Positions 12,728 through 22,312 of a stretch of DNA of 64,000 nt are shown here, piece by piece. Under the pieces are notes generated by a model. The model saw only the letters and a program-made list of their open reading frames with translations. It was not told where the DNA came from and did not search any database. Both the position numbers and the translations under genes were made by a program. Position 1 is the stretch's first letter, and each line of letters starts with the position of its first letter. The stretch is from an uncultured beta proteobacterium (GTDB taxonomy: Bacteria; Pseudomonadota; Gammaproteobacteria; Burkholderiales; SG8-41), in the NCBI GenBank assembly GCA_903889565.1, contig CAISYC010000008.1, positions 62,001-126,000 of the forward strand. Reading direction: 5' to 3'.

Positions 12728-13474
12728 ATGTTGGCAATCATCGGCGGCAGCGGCCTTACTCACCTGGCGAATCTGACGGTGTCGCAACGATTGGCCGTGC
12801 GCACACCCTACGGCGAACCGTCGGGTCCATTAACCATTGGCGCAGTGGCCGGGCGTGAAATTGTGTTCCTCGCCCGTCACGGCTACGGCCACACCATTCC
12901 GCCGCACCAGGTCAATTACCGCGCCAACATCTGGGCGCTGCACGCACAGGGCGTCACCGACATCGTCAGCATCGCCTCCGTCGGCGGCATTCGCGCCGAT
13001 CTGTTGCCGGGCGTGATTGCCGTGCCGGATCAGATCATCGACTACACCCACGGCCGCGCCAGCACCTTCTTCACGCTGGAGGATCGCGGCGTGCAGCATG
13101 TGGATTTTACCTGGCCGTACAGCGGCGGCCTGCGCGAGCGCTGCCTGCGCGCCGCCCGCCGCGCCGGCGTTCCCGTGATCGACGGCGGCGTCTATGCCGC
13201 GACGCAGGGGCCGCGTCTTGAAACCGCGGCCGAAATCAACCGGCTGGAGCGCGACGGCGCGGCGATGGTCGGCATGACCGGCATGCCGGAGGCGATTCTG
13301 GCGCGGGAAATCGGTGTGAATTATGCTGCCGTGTCGCTGGTGGCAAATCACGCAGCCGGGCGCGGCGGCAGCGCCGCGTCGATATCGATGCTGGATGTCG
13401 CAGCGATTCTTGATGGCGGCATGGGAAAAGTTCGCATGATTATTGAGCAGATGGCGGGCAGCGATGGCGATTAG
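12728..13474 (+). CDS. S-methyl-5'-thioinosine phosphorylase (MTAP/PNP family)
   Basis: 248-residue trimeric purine-nucleoside-phosphorylase-family protein. Phosphate-site features are the GGSGL loop (residues 6-10) and ARHG (49-52); the [10 protein letters not shown] segment (180-189) contacts the methylthioribose. At the base site the sequence is LVANHAAG, with Asn207 where adenine-specific MTAP enzymes carry Asp. That pattern is known from the Pseudomonas methylthioinosine phosphorylase and points to a 6-oxopurine, so the product would be hypoxanthine. The assignment over plain MTAP is therefore an inference from residues and from the neighbouring hpt. It overlaps def by 11 bases. Confidence 0.85.
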   Translation: MLAIIGGSGLTHLANLTVSQRLAVRTPYGEPSGPLTIGAVAGREIVFLARHGYGHTIPPHQVNYRANIWALHAQGVTDIVSIASVGGIRADLLPGVIAVPDQIIDYTHGRASTFFTLEDRGVQHVDFTWPYSGGLRERCLRAARRAGVPVIDGGVYAATQGPRLETAAEINRLERDGAAMVGMTGMPEAILAREIGVNYAAVSLVANHAAGRGGSAASISMLDVAAILDGGMGKVRMIIEQMAGSDGD

Positions 13475-13997
13475 GGACGTTCTGAAAATGGGGGATCCGC
13501 GGCTGCTCGAACAGGCGCGGCCGGTCGAGCGGTTCGATACGCCGGAACTGCATGCGTTGATTGCAGATATGCGCGACACCATGGCGGCGCTCGATGGCGC
13601 CGGGCTTGCCGCGCCGCAAATCGGCGTCGGCTTGCAGGTGGTGATATTCGGCGTCGATCAAAACCCGCGCTATCCGGATGCCGAGACGGTGCCACAGACG
13701 GTGCTGATCAATCCGCAACTGGAGCAGATCGACGACGAGATGGAGGACGGCTGGGAGGGCTGCCTGTCGGTCCCTGGCATGCGCGGACTGGTGCCGCGTT
13801 TCCTGCGCCTGCGCTACAGCGGCCACGACGAGTTCGGCAAACCGCTCAGTCGCGACGCCGAGGGCTTCCATGCCCGCGTCGTCCAGCACGAGTGCGATCA
13901 TCTGGTCGGCGTGCTCTATCCAATGCGCATCCGTGACATGCGCCAGTTCGGTTTCACCGAGGAACTGTTCCCCGGCGAAGAAATCGGCGACGACTGA
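13464..13997 (+). CDS. def: Peptide deformylase
   Basis: 177 residues. Removes the formyl group from new polypeptides. All three family motifs are intact: GAGLAAPQ (45-52), EGCLS (98-102, metal ligand Cys100) and QHECDHLVG (141-149, ligands His142 and His146, catalytic Glu143). The start [14 protein letters not shown] lies inside the end of the upstream gene. It converges on glnD with 12 bases between the two stops. The usual partner fmt is not beside it. Confidence 0.96.
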   Translation: MAIRDVLKMGDPRLLEQARPVERFDTPELHALIADMRDTMAALDGAGLAAPQIGVGLQVVIFGVDQNPRYPDAETVPQTVLINPQLEQIDDEMEDGWEGCLSVPGMRGLVPRFLRLRYSGHDEFGKPLSRDAEGFHARVVQHECDHLVGVLYPMRIRDMRQFGFTEELFPGEEIGDD

Positions 13998-14009
13998 CGC
14001 TTCGCGCGC

Positions 14010-16604
14010 CTAGCTCTGCAGCTGGCGCAGCAATTCGCTTTCGAATTTGACCACGGTCTTCGGATCCTGCAGCGCGTTGCCGCTGACCAGAAAAAAGTCC
14101 TCGGCGCGGTCGCCCAGCGTGTTGATCTTGGCAGTATTCAAATCGATGCCGTATTCGGCCAGACAGCGCGCGACCCGCGACAGCAGGCCGGGGCGGTCGC
14201 CGGCGATGATCGACAGCGCCTTGTAGAGTCCGCGCTCGTCCGGCACGATCGCCACTTCGGGCGTGATCGGAAAATGCTTGAGCAGACGGCTGACGCGGCC
14301 CTGCGCCGGCGGCTCCAGCGGCGCCTGACTGGCAAGGCGCTGGCCGAGTTCGTGCTCGATGTAGCCAATCAGATCGCGGTACTGCGGACGCTTGTTGGTC
14401 GGATCGAGTATCTGAAAGCTGTCGAGCGCGTAGCCGTTGCGCGCCGTGTAGATCTTGGCCTCTACGATCGAGTAGCTGATGCGCTCGAAAAAGCTGCAGA
14501 TGCGCGCAAACAGATCCTTCTGGTCGCGCACGTAAATCATCACCTGCAGGCCTTCCCCGGCGGGCGACAGGCGTGCCTTGACGATCGGCTCGGTCGCATC
14601 GACGCGGTAGTTCAGCAGCCGCGTATGCCAGGCGATTTCGTCCGCATCGTGGCGCAAAAAATAGGCGATGTCGAAATGCGTCCACAGTTTGTCGGCTGCT
14701 TCCTCATTGATGGCGTAAAGGCGCAGTTTTGCCTTGGCCGCCTCCTGACGCTGCTGCATGCTCGTTTCAAGGCTGCGCGTGTCGCCGCCGAGACGCCGGC
14801 GGGTAATGCGGAAAAGGTCTTCGAGCAGCTTCGCCTTCCATGCGTTCCAGACCTTGGGGCTGGTGCCGCGCACATCGGCGACCGTCACCAGATAGAGCGC
14901 GATCAGATGGCGCTCGTCACCGACGCGCGCGGCGAACGCATTGATAACCTCCGGATCGGTGAGGTCCTGTTTCTGCGCAGTGGCCGACATCACCAGATGG
15001 TTTTCGACCAGCCACGCGACGAGCTGGACGTCGGCCGGCTCCAGCCCGTGTTCGCGGCAGAAGCGCAGCGCGTCGGTTTTACCGAGCGCGGAATGGTCGC
15101 CGCCGCGGCCCTTGGCGATATCGTGAAAGAGTCCCGCCAGATAAAGCACTTCGGGCCGCGCAAACTCGCTCATCAATCGACTGCACAGCGGAAATTCATG
15201 CGCCAGTTCGGGCACCGCGAAGCGCCTCAGGTTGCGCACCACCTTCAGGATGTGCTCATCGACCGTGTAGACATGAAAGAGGTCATGCTGCATCTGGCCG
15301 ACGATGCGCCCGAACGCCGGAATGTAGCGGCCGAGGATGCCGTATTGGTTCATGCGCCGCAGTTCGCGGATGACGCGGTCGGAACTGCGCAGAATGCGCA
15401 TGAACATGTCCCGATTCGCCGGGTCGCGGCGGAAGGCGGGATTGATCTGATCGCCGGCCCGCCACATCGCACGCAACGTGCGCGCGGTCATGCCCTTCAA
15501 CTCCGGATGCAGCTGAAGCAGGTGGAACGCTTCCAGAATTGCGCCGGGTTCGCGCCGGAACAGGCCTTCGTCGGAAGCCTCCAGCCGCTCGTTGACCGCG
15601 CCGAAATGATCGTTGAACGGCTGCAGCGGGCGTTCGCGCTGCGGCGAGTGCAGCGCGTCGAGATTATGCAGAATGATGGTGTTGATCTGGCCGATTTCCA
15701 GCGCCGTACGATAAAACCCCTGCATCAGGTATTCGCTGGCGCGGCGGTGCGCGGTATCGCGGAATCCCATCTGCGCGGCGAGTGCGGTCTGCACGTCGAA
15801 GACAAGACGCTCCTCGCGCCGGCGCGTCAGGTAGTGCAGGTGGATGCGCAGATTTTGCAGAAAGGTTTCGTGTTTGCGCAGCAGCGAAGCCTCGCGGCGC
15901 GTGATGATTTCGGCCTTGACCAGCGCCGACCAGCTGGCGCCGAGGCCGCTGGCCTTGCTGATCCACAAAATATGATGCAAATCGCGCAGCCCTCCGGCCG
16001 CCTCCTTGACGTTGGGTTCGAGATTGGTGTCATGAAAGCGCTCATGACGCTGCTCCTGCTCCAGCCGCTTGGCTTTGGCAAACTGCAACGGGTCGAGGCT
16101 GCGCGCGAACTGCTTTTCAAATTGGGTATAAAGGCTGCGCTTGCCGTCAATGTGACGCGCTTCCAGCAGGCTCGTCTGCACGGTAATGTCGTGAGCAGCA
16201 AATTCAAGACATTCGGCGATCGTACGCACGCTGTGGCCGATTTCGAGCCCGATGTCCCACAGGATGCCGACAAAGCGTTCGATCTTCTCGCCGAGCTCGG
16301 CGGCGATCGGCGCCGGCAGCAAAATCAGCAGATCGATGTCGGAATAGGGAAACAACTGGCCGCGCCCGTAACCGCCGACGGCAATCAGCGCGATGTCCGG
16401 CGGCATGCCGAGGGCACGCCAAACGGCCTGCAACTGTTGATCGATGACGCGGCTGTGCCGGCGCAGCAGTTCCGGCGCCGACTGGCGTTCGAAATAGCGT
16501 TCGCGCAATCCGTTGCGCTGCTCGGCCAGACGCGCTTTCCAGCGTTCGATGGCGGTGGCGGGCGTCGCCGCGTCGGTGCTTACCGCCGGCTGCAGTTCAG
16601 ACAT
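14010..16604 (-). CDS. glnD: Bifunctional [protein-PII] uridylyltransferase/uridylyl-removing enzyme
   Basis: 864 residues. Senses glutamine and adds or removes UMP on PII proteins to set nitrogen assimilation. The nucleotidyltransferase motif GGYGRGQLFPYSDID (77-91) has the metal-binding Asp89 and Asp91. The HD phosphohydrolase domain centres on LFHDIAKG (His494, Asp495), and two ACT domains lie at about 690-770 and 795-864. All activities look intact. The ATG overlaps the map stop by 8 bases, so it is translated after map. The map-glnD pairing next to a divergent rpsB is the same as in enterics. Confidence 0.97.
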   Translation of the reverse strand: MSELQPAVSTDAATPATAIERWKARLAEQRNGLRERYFERQSAPELLRRHSRVIDQQLQAVWRALGMPPDIALIAVGGYGRGQLFPYSDIDLLILLPAPIAAELGEKIERFVGILWDIGLEIGHSVRTIAECLEFAAHDITVQTSLLEARHIDGKRSLYTQFEKQFARSLDPLQFAKAKRLEQEQRHERFHDTNLEPNVKEAAGGLRDLHHILWISKASGLGASWSALVKAEIITRREASLLRKHETFLQNLRIHLHYLTRRREERLVFDVQTALAAQMGFRDTAHRRASEYLMQGFYRTALEIGQINTIILHNLDALHSPQRERPLQPFNDHFGAVNERLEASDEGLFRREPGAILEAFHLLQLHPELKGMTARTLRAMWRAGDQINPAFRRDPANRDMFMRILRSSDRVIRELRRMNQYGILGRYIPAFGRIVGQMQHDLFHVYTVDEHILKVVRNLRRFAVPELAHEFPLCSRLMSEFARPEVLYLAGLFHDIAKGRGGDHSALGKTDALRFCREHGLEPADVQLVAWLVENHLVMSATAQKQDLTDPEVINAFAARVGDERHLIALYLVTVADVRGTSPKVWNAWKAKLLEDLFRITRRRLGGDTRSLETSMQQRQEAAKAKLRLYAINEEAADKLWTHFDIAYFLRHDADEIAWHTRLLNYRVDATEPIVKARLSPAGEGLQVMIYVRDQKDLFARICSFFERISYSIVEAKIYTARNGYALDSFQILDPTNKRPQYRDLIGYIEHELGQRLASQAPLEPPAQGRVSRLLKHFPITPEVAIVPDERGLYKALSIIAGDRPGLLSRVARCLAEYGIDLNTAKINTLGDRAEDFFLVSGNALQDPKTVVKFESELLRQLQS

Positions 16605-17409
16605 GCGCGGCAGTCACAAATGCGGGCGGCGCGGGCATCCCGGCGGACACTGTCATGACCTCGTAGCCCTCGTCGGTAACCAGCACCGTATGCTCGTACT
16701 GGGCGGAGAGACTGTGGTCCTTGGTGACGATGGTCCAGCCATCGGCCAAAGCGCGTATGTCGGCGCGGCCGGCGTTGATCATGGGTTCGATCGTGAAGGT
16801 CATGCCGGCTTCAAGCACGAGACCGCTGCCAGGCCTGCCGTAGTGCAGCACCTGCGGTTCCTCGTGAAATCTGCGGCCGATGCCGTGACCGCAAAATTCG
16901 CGCACCACGCTGCAGCCGTTTTTCTCGGCGTGGGACTGGATCGCATGCCCGATGTCGCCGAGACGGGCGCCTGCACGCACCATCGCAATGCCGCGCCACA
17001 TGCATTCGTAGGTAATTTCGCACAACCGCTTTGCCTGCACGGACGGCGGGCCGACGCAGAACATGCGACTGGTGTCGCCGTGAAAACCATCCTTGATCAC
17101 GGTGATATCGAGATTGACGATGTCGCCGCTCTTCAACTTGCGCTCGCCGGGCACGCCGTGGCAGACCACGTGGTTGACCGAGGTACAGATCGATTTCGGG
17201 TAGGGCGAATAACCGGGCGGCGCGTAGTTAAGCGGTGCCGGTATGGTTTGCTGGACATTCACCATGTAGTCGTGACAAAGCCGGTCGAGCTCGTCGGTGG
17301 TGATGCCGGGTTTGACATGCGGCTCGATGAAATCGAGCACTTCGGCGGCGAGGCGACCGGCCACTCGCATTTTGGCGATTTCTTCGGCCGACTTGGGGGT
17401 AACGCTCAT
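16597..17409 (-). CDS. map: Methionine aminopeptidase, type I
   Basis: 270 residues. Removes the initiator methionine after deformylation. The five metal ligands are present: Asp101, Asp112, His175, Glu208 and Glu239, with His84 in CHGVPGE at the active site. The start at MSVTPKSAEEIAKM matches the family; the frame is open far upstream, but that part has no coding character and overlies the rpsB promoter. It is divergent from rpsB and coupled to glnD. Confidence 0.97.
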   Translation of the reverse strand: MSVTPKSAEEIAKMRVAGRLAAEVLDFIEPHVKPGITTDELDRLCHDYMVNVQQTIPAPLNYAPPGYSPYPKSICTSVNHVVCHGVPGERKLKSGDIVNLDITVIKDGFHGDTSRMFCVGPPSVQAKRLCEITYECMWRGIAMVRAGARLGDIGHAIQSHAEKNGCSVVREFCGHGIGRRFHEEPQVLHYGRPGSGLVLEAGMTFTIEPMINAGRADIRALADGWTIVTKDHSLSAQYEHTVLVTDEGYEVMTVSAGMPAPPAFVTAAHV

Positions 17410-17515
17410 GGGTGGGGGGCGACGATACACGGGGTGCAGGCCGAATGATAAAAAGGGGATGCATTCTATGCCAGATTCGGGGCCGGCGCCGCTTTCGCCT
17501 TGCCGGCCCGGCCCG

Positions 17516-17545
17516 TTGAGTAAAATCCATTTAAGATGATATAAT
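17516..17545 (+). promoter_or_regulatory. Strong sigma-70 promoter for rpsB-tsf
   Basis: TTGAGT (17516-17521) and a perfect TATAAT (17540-17545) are separated by 18 bases, and TG one base before the -10 makes an extended -10 element. Transcription would start near 17552 and give a leader of about 140 bases before rpsB. This is the best promoter match in the window and fits the demand for ribosomal protein S2 and EF-Ts. Confidence 0.8.
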
Positions 17546-17551
17546 TGCGGA

Positions 17552-17692
17552 CTGGTTTGGAATAAGCGCCGAGGCCGTATTTTGGTGCATTCCGGGCCAG
17601 AATACTCACATCCGCGATAGTCAGGGTGCGCACCGGCAGCTTGCCGGCGTGTCATTACGCGGATGGCGGATTAACCCTTACTGGAGAAGTCT
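17552..17692 (+). promoter_or_regulatory. rpsB 5' leader with nested hairpins, possible S2 autoregulation site
   Basis: About 140 transcribed, untranslated bases. ATCCGCG (17610-17616) can pair with CGCGGAT (17658-17664), and enclosed within it CCGGCA (17633-17638) pairs with TGCCGG (17642-17647) around a 3-base loop. The ribosome binding site GGAG (17683-17686) lies just beyond. rpsB leaders are known in gammaproteobacteria to bind S2 and repress translation; whether this one does so is an inference from position and structure. Confidence 0.5.
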
Positions 17693-18442
17693 ATGGCAAC
17701 GACCATGCGTGAAATGCTGGAATGCGGCGTCCATTTCGGGCATCAGACCCGTTACTGGAACCCCAAGATGGCGCCTTATATTTTCGGCCATCGCAACAAG
17801 ATTCACATCATCAACCTCGAACAAACGCTGGCGCTCTATCTGGATGCGCTGAAGTTCGTGCGTCAATTGTCGGCAAACAAGGGCTCGATCCTGTTCGTCG
17901 GCACCAAACGCCAGGCGCGCGAAATCATCCAAGAGGAGGCCACGCGCTCGGGGTCGCCGTTCGTCGATCATCGCTGGCTCGGCGGTATGCTGACCAATTA
18001 CAAAACGGTCAAGCAATCGATCAAGCGACTGAAGGATCTTGAGACGATGGCCGAGGACGGCTCGCTCGACAAGATGACGAAAAAGGAAGCGCTGAACTAC
18101 GCGCGTGAAACCGAAAAACTGCAGCGCAGCCTCGGCGGTATCAAGGACATGGCCGGCCTGCCTGACGCGCTGTTCGTAATCGATGTCGGCTATCACAAGG
18201 GTGCGATTGCCGAGGCGAAAAAGCTCGGCATCCCGGTGATCGCTGTGGTCGATACCAATCACAATCCGGAGGGCATCGATTACGTGATTCCGGGCAACGA
18301 CGATTCCAGCCGGGCGATCCGTTTGTACGCACGCGGGGTCGCCGACGCCATTCTCGAGGGCCGCAGTCAGGTCATCCAGGAAATTGTCAGCGACGAGGAG
18401 TTTGTTGAAGTCGATGAAGACCGCTCTGCGCGTGCGGCGTAA
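17693..18442 (+). CDS. rpsB: 30S ribosomal protein S2
   Basis: 249 residues, usual length. The N-terminus ([23 protein letters not shown] within residues 3-25) and the later segments RWLGGMLTN and PDALFVIDV are characteristic of S2. It is a structural protein of the small subunit and is needed for S1 binding. It has a GGAG ribosome binding site, a strong upstream promoter and a folded leader. The last residues are acidic (EEFVEVDED). A perfect terminator follows before tsf. Confidence 0.99.
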   Translation: MATTMREMLECGVHFGHQTRYWNPKMAPYIFGHRNKIHIINLEQTLALYLDALKFVRQLSANKGSILFVGTKRQAREIIQEEATRSGSPFVDHRWLGGMLTNYKTVKQSIKRLKDLETMAEDGSLDKMTKKEALNYARETEKLQRSLGGIKDMAGLPDALFVIDVGYHKGAIAEAKKLGIPVIAVVDTNHNPEGIDYVIPGNDDSSRAIRLYARGVADAILEGRSQVIQEIVSDEEFVEVDEDRSARAA

Positions 18443-18456
18443 AACTCACCCTGATC

Positions 18457-18484
18457 AAAAAAGGGGCGTCAGCCCCTTTTTTTT
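18457..18484 (+). terminator. Rho-independent terminator/attenuator between rpsB and tsf
   Basis: An 11-base-pair stem (AAAAAAGGGGC with GCCCCTTTTTT), a GTCA loop and a run of eight T. It lies in the 80-base gap after rpsB. As in enterics, it probably lets only part of the rpsB transcription continue into tsf. Its A-tract also makes it potentially bidirectional. Confidence 0.88.
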
Positions 18485-18522
18485 AAGCGATATTCAACCA
18501 ACAGTAGAAGTTTGGAGCACAG

Positions 18523-19401
18523 ATGGCCGAAATCACAGCAGCAATGGTCAAGGAACTGCGCGAGGCAACCGGCCTCGGCATGATGGAATGCAAGAAGGCG
18601 CTGACGGAAGCCGGCGGCGACCTGAAAAAAGCCGAAGAACTGATGCGCATCAAGAGCGGTGCCAAAGCCAGCAAGGTGGCCGGCCGCGTTGCCGCCGAGG
18701 GTGCGATTGGCGTGTACATTGCCGGCGACGGTAAATCCGGCGCGATGGTCGAGGTCAATTGCGAAACCGACTTCGTCGCCAAGGATAGCAATTTCACCGC
18801 CTTCGTCAGTGCGGTGGCGGCGGCGGCTGCGCAGAGTGGCGCGACGGACGTCGATGCATTGTCCGGCAGCGCCGCGTCCGGCGGCACGCTGGGTTCGGTG
18901 CGCGAAGGCCTCGTCATGAAACTGGGTGAAAACATCAGCGTGCGCCGTTTCGTGCGCATTGCAGCCCAAGGGCGCCTGGCCCATTACGTGCACGGCAGCA
19001 AGATCGGCGTGCTGATCGACTTCGAAGGCGGCGACGAACAACTCGGCAAGGATCTCGCCATGCATATCGCGGCCAGCAAGCCGATTTGCGTTGACAGCAC
19101 ACAGGTTTCGTCTGATCTCATCGCCAAGGAGCGCGAAATCTACACCGCGCAGGCGAAGGAGAGCGGCAAGCCTGACAATATCGTCGCCAAAATGGTCGAT
19201 GGTCGCATCGCCAAGTATCTTGCCGAGGTCACGCTGCTTGGCCAGCCCTTCGTCAAGAATCCCGACGAAACCGTCGAAAAACTGCTCAAGGGCAAGCAGG
19301 CCAAGGTGCACGCTTTCCACATGTATGTGGTGGGCGAGGGCATCGAAAAGAAAAAGGACGATTTTGTCGCCGAGGTCATGGCGGCGGCGGGAGGCGTCTA
19401 A
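18523..19401 (+). CDS. tsf: Elongation factor Ts
   Basis: 292 residues. Guanine-nucleotide exchange factor for EF-Tu. An N-terminal UBA-like helical domain begins [20 protein letters not shown] (within 7-26), and the core motif TDFVAKD (82-88) inserts into EF-Tu. It has a GGAG ribosome binding site 6 bases before the ATG. It follows the rpsB terminator and directly abuts pyrH (TAAATG), so expression depends on read-through from rpsB or on an internal promoter that I cannot identify. Confidence 0.98.
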   Translation: MAEITAAMVKELREATGLGMMECKKALTEAGGDLKKAEELMRIKSGAKASKVAGRVAAEGAIGVYIAGDGKSGAMVEVNCETDFVAKDSNFTAFVSAVAAAAAQSGATDVDALSGSAASGGTLGSVREGLVMKLGENISVRRFVRIAAQGRLAHYVHGSKIGVLIDFEGGDEQLGKDLAMHIAASKPICVDSTQVSSDLIAKEREIYTAQAKESGKPDNIVAKMVDGRIAKYLAEVTLLGQPFVKNPDETVEKLLKGKQAKVHAFHMYVVGEGIEKKKDDFVAEVMAAAGGV

Positions 19402-20121
19402 ATGGCGCAGGTGCCGGCCTATAAACGCGTCCTGCTGAAATTGAGCGGCGAAGCGCTGATGGGCGATGACGCCTACGGCATCAATCGCGCAATCATCGAG
19501 CGCATCATTTCCGAAATCGCCGAAGTGGTGACGCTCGGCGTCGAGGTCGCGGTCGTCATCGGCGGCGGCAACATATTCCGCGGCATGGCACCGGCGGCGG
19601 CGGGCATGGATCGCGCCACCGCGGATTACATGGGCATGCTGGCCACAGTCATGAACGCGCTGGCGCTGCAGGATGCGATGCGTCGCATGAATCTCGTCAG
19701 CCGCGTGCAGTCGGCGCTCAATATCGAGCAGGTGGTCGAGCCGTATATTCGCGGCAAAGCCATGCGTTACCTCGAAGAAGGCAAGATTGTGATCTTCGCC
19801 GCCGGCACCGGCAATCCGTTTTTCACCACCGACACGGCGGCGGCGCTGCGCGGCATGGAGATGAATGTCGAACTGGTGCTCAAGGCAACCAAGGTTGACG
19901 GCGTTTATACCGAAGACCCGAAGACGCACGCCGACGCGATGCGTTACAAAAGCATCACGTTCGACGAGGCCATCGTCAAGAATCTGAAGGTCATGGACGC
20001 CACCGCGCTGACCCTGTGCCGCGATCAGAAATTGCCGATCAACGTATTCAGTATTTTCAAGCACGGCGCCTTCAAGCGCGTGGTGACAGGCGAAGACGAA
20101 GGCACGCTGGTTCATTGCTAG
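19402..20121 (+). CDS. pyrH: UMP kinase
   Basis: 239 residues, amino-acid-kinase fold. Phosphorylates UMP to UDP for RNA, DNA and UDP-sugar synthesis. The phosphate loop KLSGEALMG lies near the start, GGGNIFRG follows at about 55, and [11 protein letters not shown] near the end; all are typical of bacterial PyrH. It starts on the base after the tsf stop and is separated from frr by 57 bases with no gene. Confidence 0.98.
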   Translation: MAQVPAYKRVLLKLSGEALMGDDAYGINRAIIERIISEIAEVVTLGVEVAVVIGGGNIFRGMAPAAAGMDRATADYMGMLATVMNALALQDAMRRMNLVSRVQSALNIEQVVEPYIRGKAMRYLEEGKIVIFAAGTGNPFFTTDTAAALRGMEMNVELVLKATKVDGVYTEDPKTHADAMRYKSITFDEAIVKNLKVMDATALTLCRDQKLPINVFSIFKHGAFKRVVTGEDEGTLVHC

Positions 20122-20178
20122 CATGGCCGGTTGCGGGCTGCCGCACCGGTGCAACAGTTCGATTTGCGGAGGTAATGC

Positions 20179-20736
20179 ATGATTGCTGACATCAAGAAAT
20201 CCGCCGAAGAAAAAATGAAAAAGTCGTTCGAGACGCTGAAAGCGGATCTCGGCAAGGTGCGCACCGGGCGCGCCCACACCGGTTTGCTCGATCACATAAT
20301 GGTCGATTACTACGGCACGCCGACCGCTCTAAGCGGCGTCGCCAATGTCACGCTGCTCGACGCGCGCACCATCGGCGTTTCGCCGTGGGAAAAGAAGATG
20401 GCCAGTGGAATTGAAAAGGCGATTCGCGACGCCGATCTCGGATTGAATCCGTCCACGGTCGGCGACACGGTGCGGGTGCCTATGCCGGCGCTGACCGAGG
20501 AGCGCCGGCGCGACCTCGTCAAGGTCGTGCATCGCGAAGCCGAAGCGGGCCGTGTCGCGGTGCGCAATATCCGGCGCGACGCCAACAATCATCTGAAGGA
20601 TCTGCTCAAAAAGAAGGAAGTGGCCGAGGACGAAGAGCGTCGCGCGCAGGACGATATCCAGAAACTGACCGACCGCTTCATCGCCGAAATCGACAAGGCG
20701 CTGGCGGTGAAGGAAGCCGAATTGACGGCAGTCTGA
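20179..20736 (+). CDS. frr: Ribosome recycling factor
   Basis: 185 residues, the standard RRF length. With EF-G it splits post-termination ribosomes. The helical-bundle N-terminus ([20 protein letters not shown] within 2-21) and the conserved [13 protein letters not shown] and [16 protein letters not shown] segments are present. A GGAGG lies 7 bases before the ATG. It follows pyrH and precedes uppS in the conserved translation-to-envelope cluster. Confidence 0.98.
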   Translation: MIADIKKSAEEKMKKSFETLKADLGKVRTGRAHTGLLDHIMVDYYGTPTALSGVANVTLLDARTIGVSPWEKKMASGIEKAIRDADLGLNPSTVGDTVRVPMPALTEERRRDLVKVVHREAEAGRVAVRNIRRDANNHLKDLLKKKEVAEDEERRAQDDIQKLTDRFIAEIDKALAVKEAELTAV

Positions 20737-20745
20737 CGAACGACA

Positions 20746-21525
20746 ATGACGAACCCTACGTCCAGCGCAGCCATTCAGGAACCGCGGCTGATCCCGCGCC
20801 ACATTGCCGTCATCATGGACGGCAACGGGCGCTGGGCGAAGCAGCGCTTTCTGCCGCGCATTGCCGGCCACCGGCGCGGTGTCGAGAACGTACGCAGTGC
20901 GGTGCGTTCCTGCATCGACAAGGGTGTCGAATACCTGACCCTGTTTGCCTTCAGCAGCGAAAACTGGCGGCGACCGGCCGAGGAAGTGTCGCTGCTGATG
21001 CAGTTGTTTGCTTTTGCGCTCGAGCACGAAGTTGCCAAACTGCACGAGGCGAAAATCCGCTTTCGCGCGATCGGCGATCTGTCGCGCTTCGACCCGCGCC
21101 TGAGCGAAATGGTCGCCCGCGCGGAGCAACTGACTGCCGCGCATACGCGCTTGACCCTGACGGTGGCGGTGAATTACGGCGGGCGCTGGGACATGATGCA
21201 GGCGGTCAACCGCATGGTCGCGGAGCACCCGGGCCGCAGTTACACCGAAACCGATTTGCCGCCGTATCTGGCCATGGCCTACGCGCCTGAGCCCGATTTG
21301 TTCATTCGCACCGGTGGCGAACAGCGCATCAGCAATTTTTTGTTGTGGCAGCTCGCCTACACGGAAATGTATTTTACCGAGACGCTGTGGCCGGATTTCG
21401 ATGCTTCCGCATTTGATCTGGCGGTTGCGTCGTTTCAAAAGCGCGAGCGCCGCTTCGGCCGTACCAGCGATCAGGTGCAGGCTGCGATCGCCGCCTTGCG
21501 CGAACCCCTGGCCGAAAACCGCTAG
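20746..21525 (+). CDS. uppS: (2Z,6E)-undecaprenyl diphosphate synthase
   Basis: 259 residues, cis-prenyltransferase. Condenses isopentenyl-PP onto farnesyl-PP to make the C55 carrier for peptidoglycan and O-antigen. The signature MDGNGRWAK (24-32) carries the catalytic Asp25; FSSENWRRP and the C-terminal [15 protein letters not shown] motif supply substrate-binding residues. It ends 7 bases before the cdsA start. Confidence 0.97.
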   Translation: MTNPTSSAAIQEPRLIPRHIAVIMDGNGRWAKQRFLPRIAGHRRGVENVRSAVRSCIDKGVEYLTLFAFSSENWRRPAEEVSLLMQLFAFALEHEVAKLHEAKIRFRAIGDLSRFDPRLSEMVARAEQLTAAHTRLTLTVAVNYGGRWDMMQAVNRMVAEHPGRSYTETDLPPYLAMAYAPEPDLFIRTGGEQRISNFLLWQLAYTEMYFTETLWPDFDASAFDLAVASFQKRERRFGRTSDQVQAAIAALREPLAENR

Positions 21526-21532
21526 CAGCCGC

Positions 21533-22312
21533 GTGCTCAAGCTGCGCGTTCTCACGGTTGCGGTGCTGCTGCCGGCGTTTGCCGCAGCCGCATTCTGGCT
21601 GCCGGGCCCGTGGTGGGCCGCGTTTCTGTTCGTCTTGATCCTGTTCGGTGCCGCCGAGTGGGCGCGGCTCGCCGGCTTTACCCTTGCCTGGTCGGCGGTT
21701 TTCAACGGGCTGATTGCGATTGCATGTGGCGTGTTGTGGTGGGCGGCATCGCCTGTGCATGCCTGCTGGGTATACGCGGCGAGCCTTGCGTTCTGGTGCA
21801 TCGCCGTTCCCGGCGCATTGTGGCGCAAGCCGGCGCAAAATCATCTCCGCGCCGCTCTCACCGGTGTGCTGGTTCTGGTGCCGACATGGCTGGCGCTGGT
21901 GGAACTGCAACGGCAACCGGCGATGATGTTTGCCCTGCTTGCGGTGATCTGGATTTCCGACAGCGCCGCCTACGGCGCCGGTCATGCCTGGGGCCGCCAC
22001 AAACTGGCGCCGGCCGTCAGCCCGGGCAAGACATGGGAGGGGGTCGCCGGTGCATTTGCGGCGGTCGCAGTGTATGCTGCGGTTTTCCATTTCTGGTGGT
22101 TTCCGGCAACGGATTTCGCCTTTGTTTTGGTTTCATTCTTCGCCATCACAACCCTCGGCATACTCGGTGATTTGTACGAGTCGCTGCTCAAACGCAAAGC
22201 CGGCGTCAAGGACAGCGGCACGCTGCTGCCGGGACATGGCGGCGTACTTGACCGCATTGACGCCCTGACCGCCGCCATGCCGCTGGCCGCATTGTTGTTT
22301 GCCCGTTCATGA
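21533..22312 (+). CDS. cdsA: Phosphatidate cytidylyltransferase (CDP-diglyceride synthase)
   Basis: 259-residue polytopic inner-membrane enzyme that makes CDP-diacylglycerol, precursor of all phospholipids. About eight hydrophobic segments are visible. The C-terminal family signature, [13 protein letters not shown] then [13 protein letters not shown], is complete. The start is a GTG 7 bases after the uppS stop; the longer open frame upstream lies over uppS and has no coding sense. It overlaps dxr by an ATGA. Confidence 0.95.
   Translation: MLKLRVLTVAVLLPAFAAAAFWLPGPWWAAFLFVLILFGAAEWARLAGFTLAWSAVFNGLIAIACGVLWWAASPVHACWVYAASLAFWCIAVPGALWRKPAQNHLRAALTGVLVLVPTWLALVELQRQPAMMFALLAVIWISDSAAYGAGHAWGRHKLAPAVSPGKTWEGVAGAFAAVAVYAAVFHFWWFPATDFAFVLVSFFAITTLGILGDLYESLLKRKAGVKDSGTLLPGHGGVLDRIDALTAAMPLAALLFARS

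Noticed and set aside
14274-16658. Long plus-strand open frame opposite glnD
   Set aside because: glnD on the other strand has all its domain motifs; the frame also crosses the map-glnD overlap.
18469-20295. Long minus-strand open frame opposite tsf, pyrH and frr
   Set aside because: Spans three certain plus-strand genes and the terminator; His/Asp/Arg-rich composition is typical of antisense shadow.
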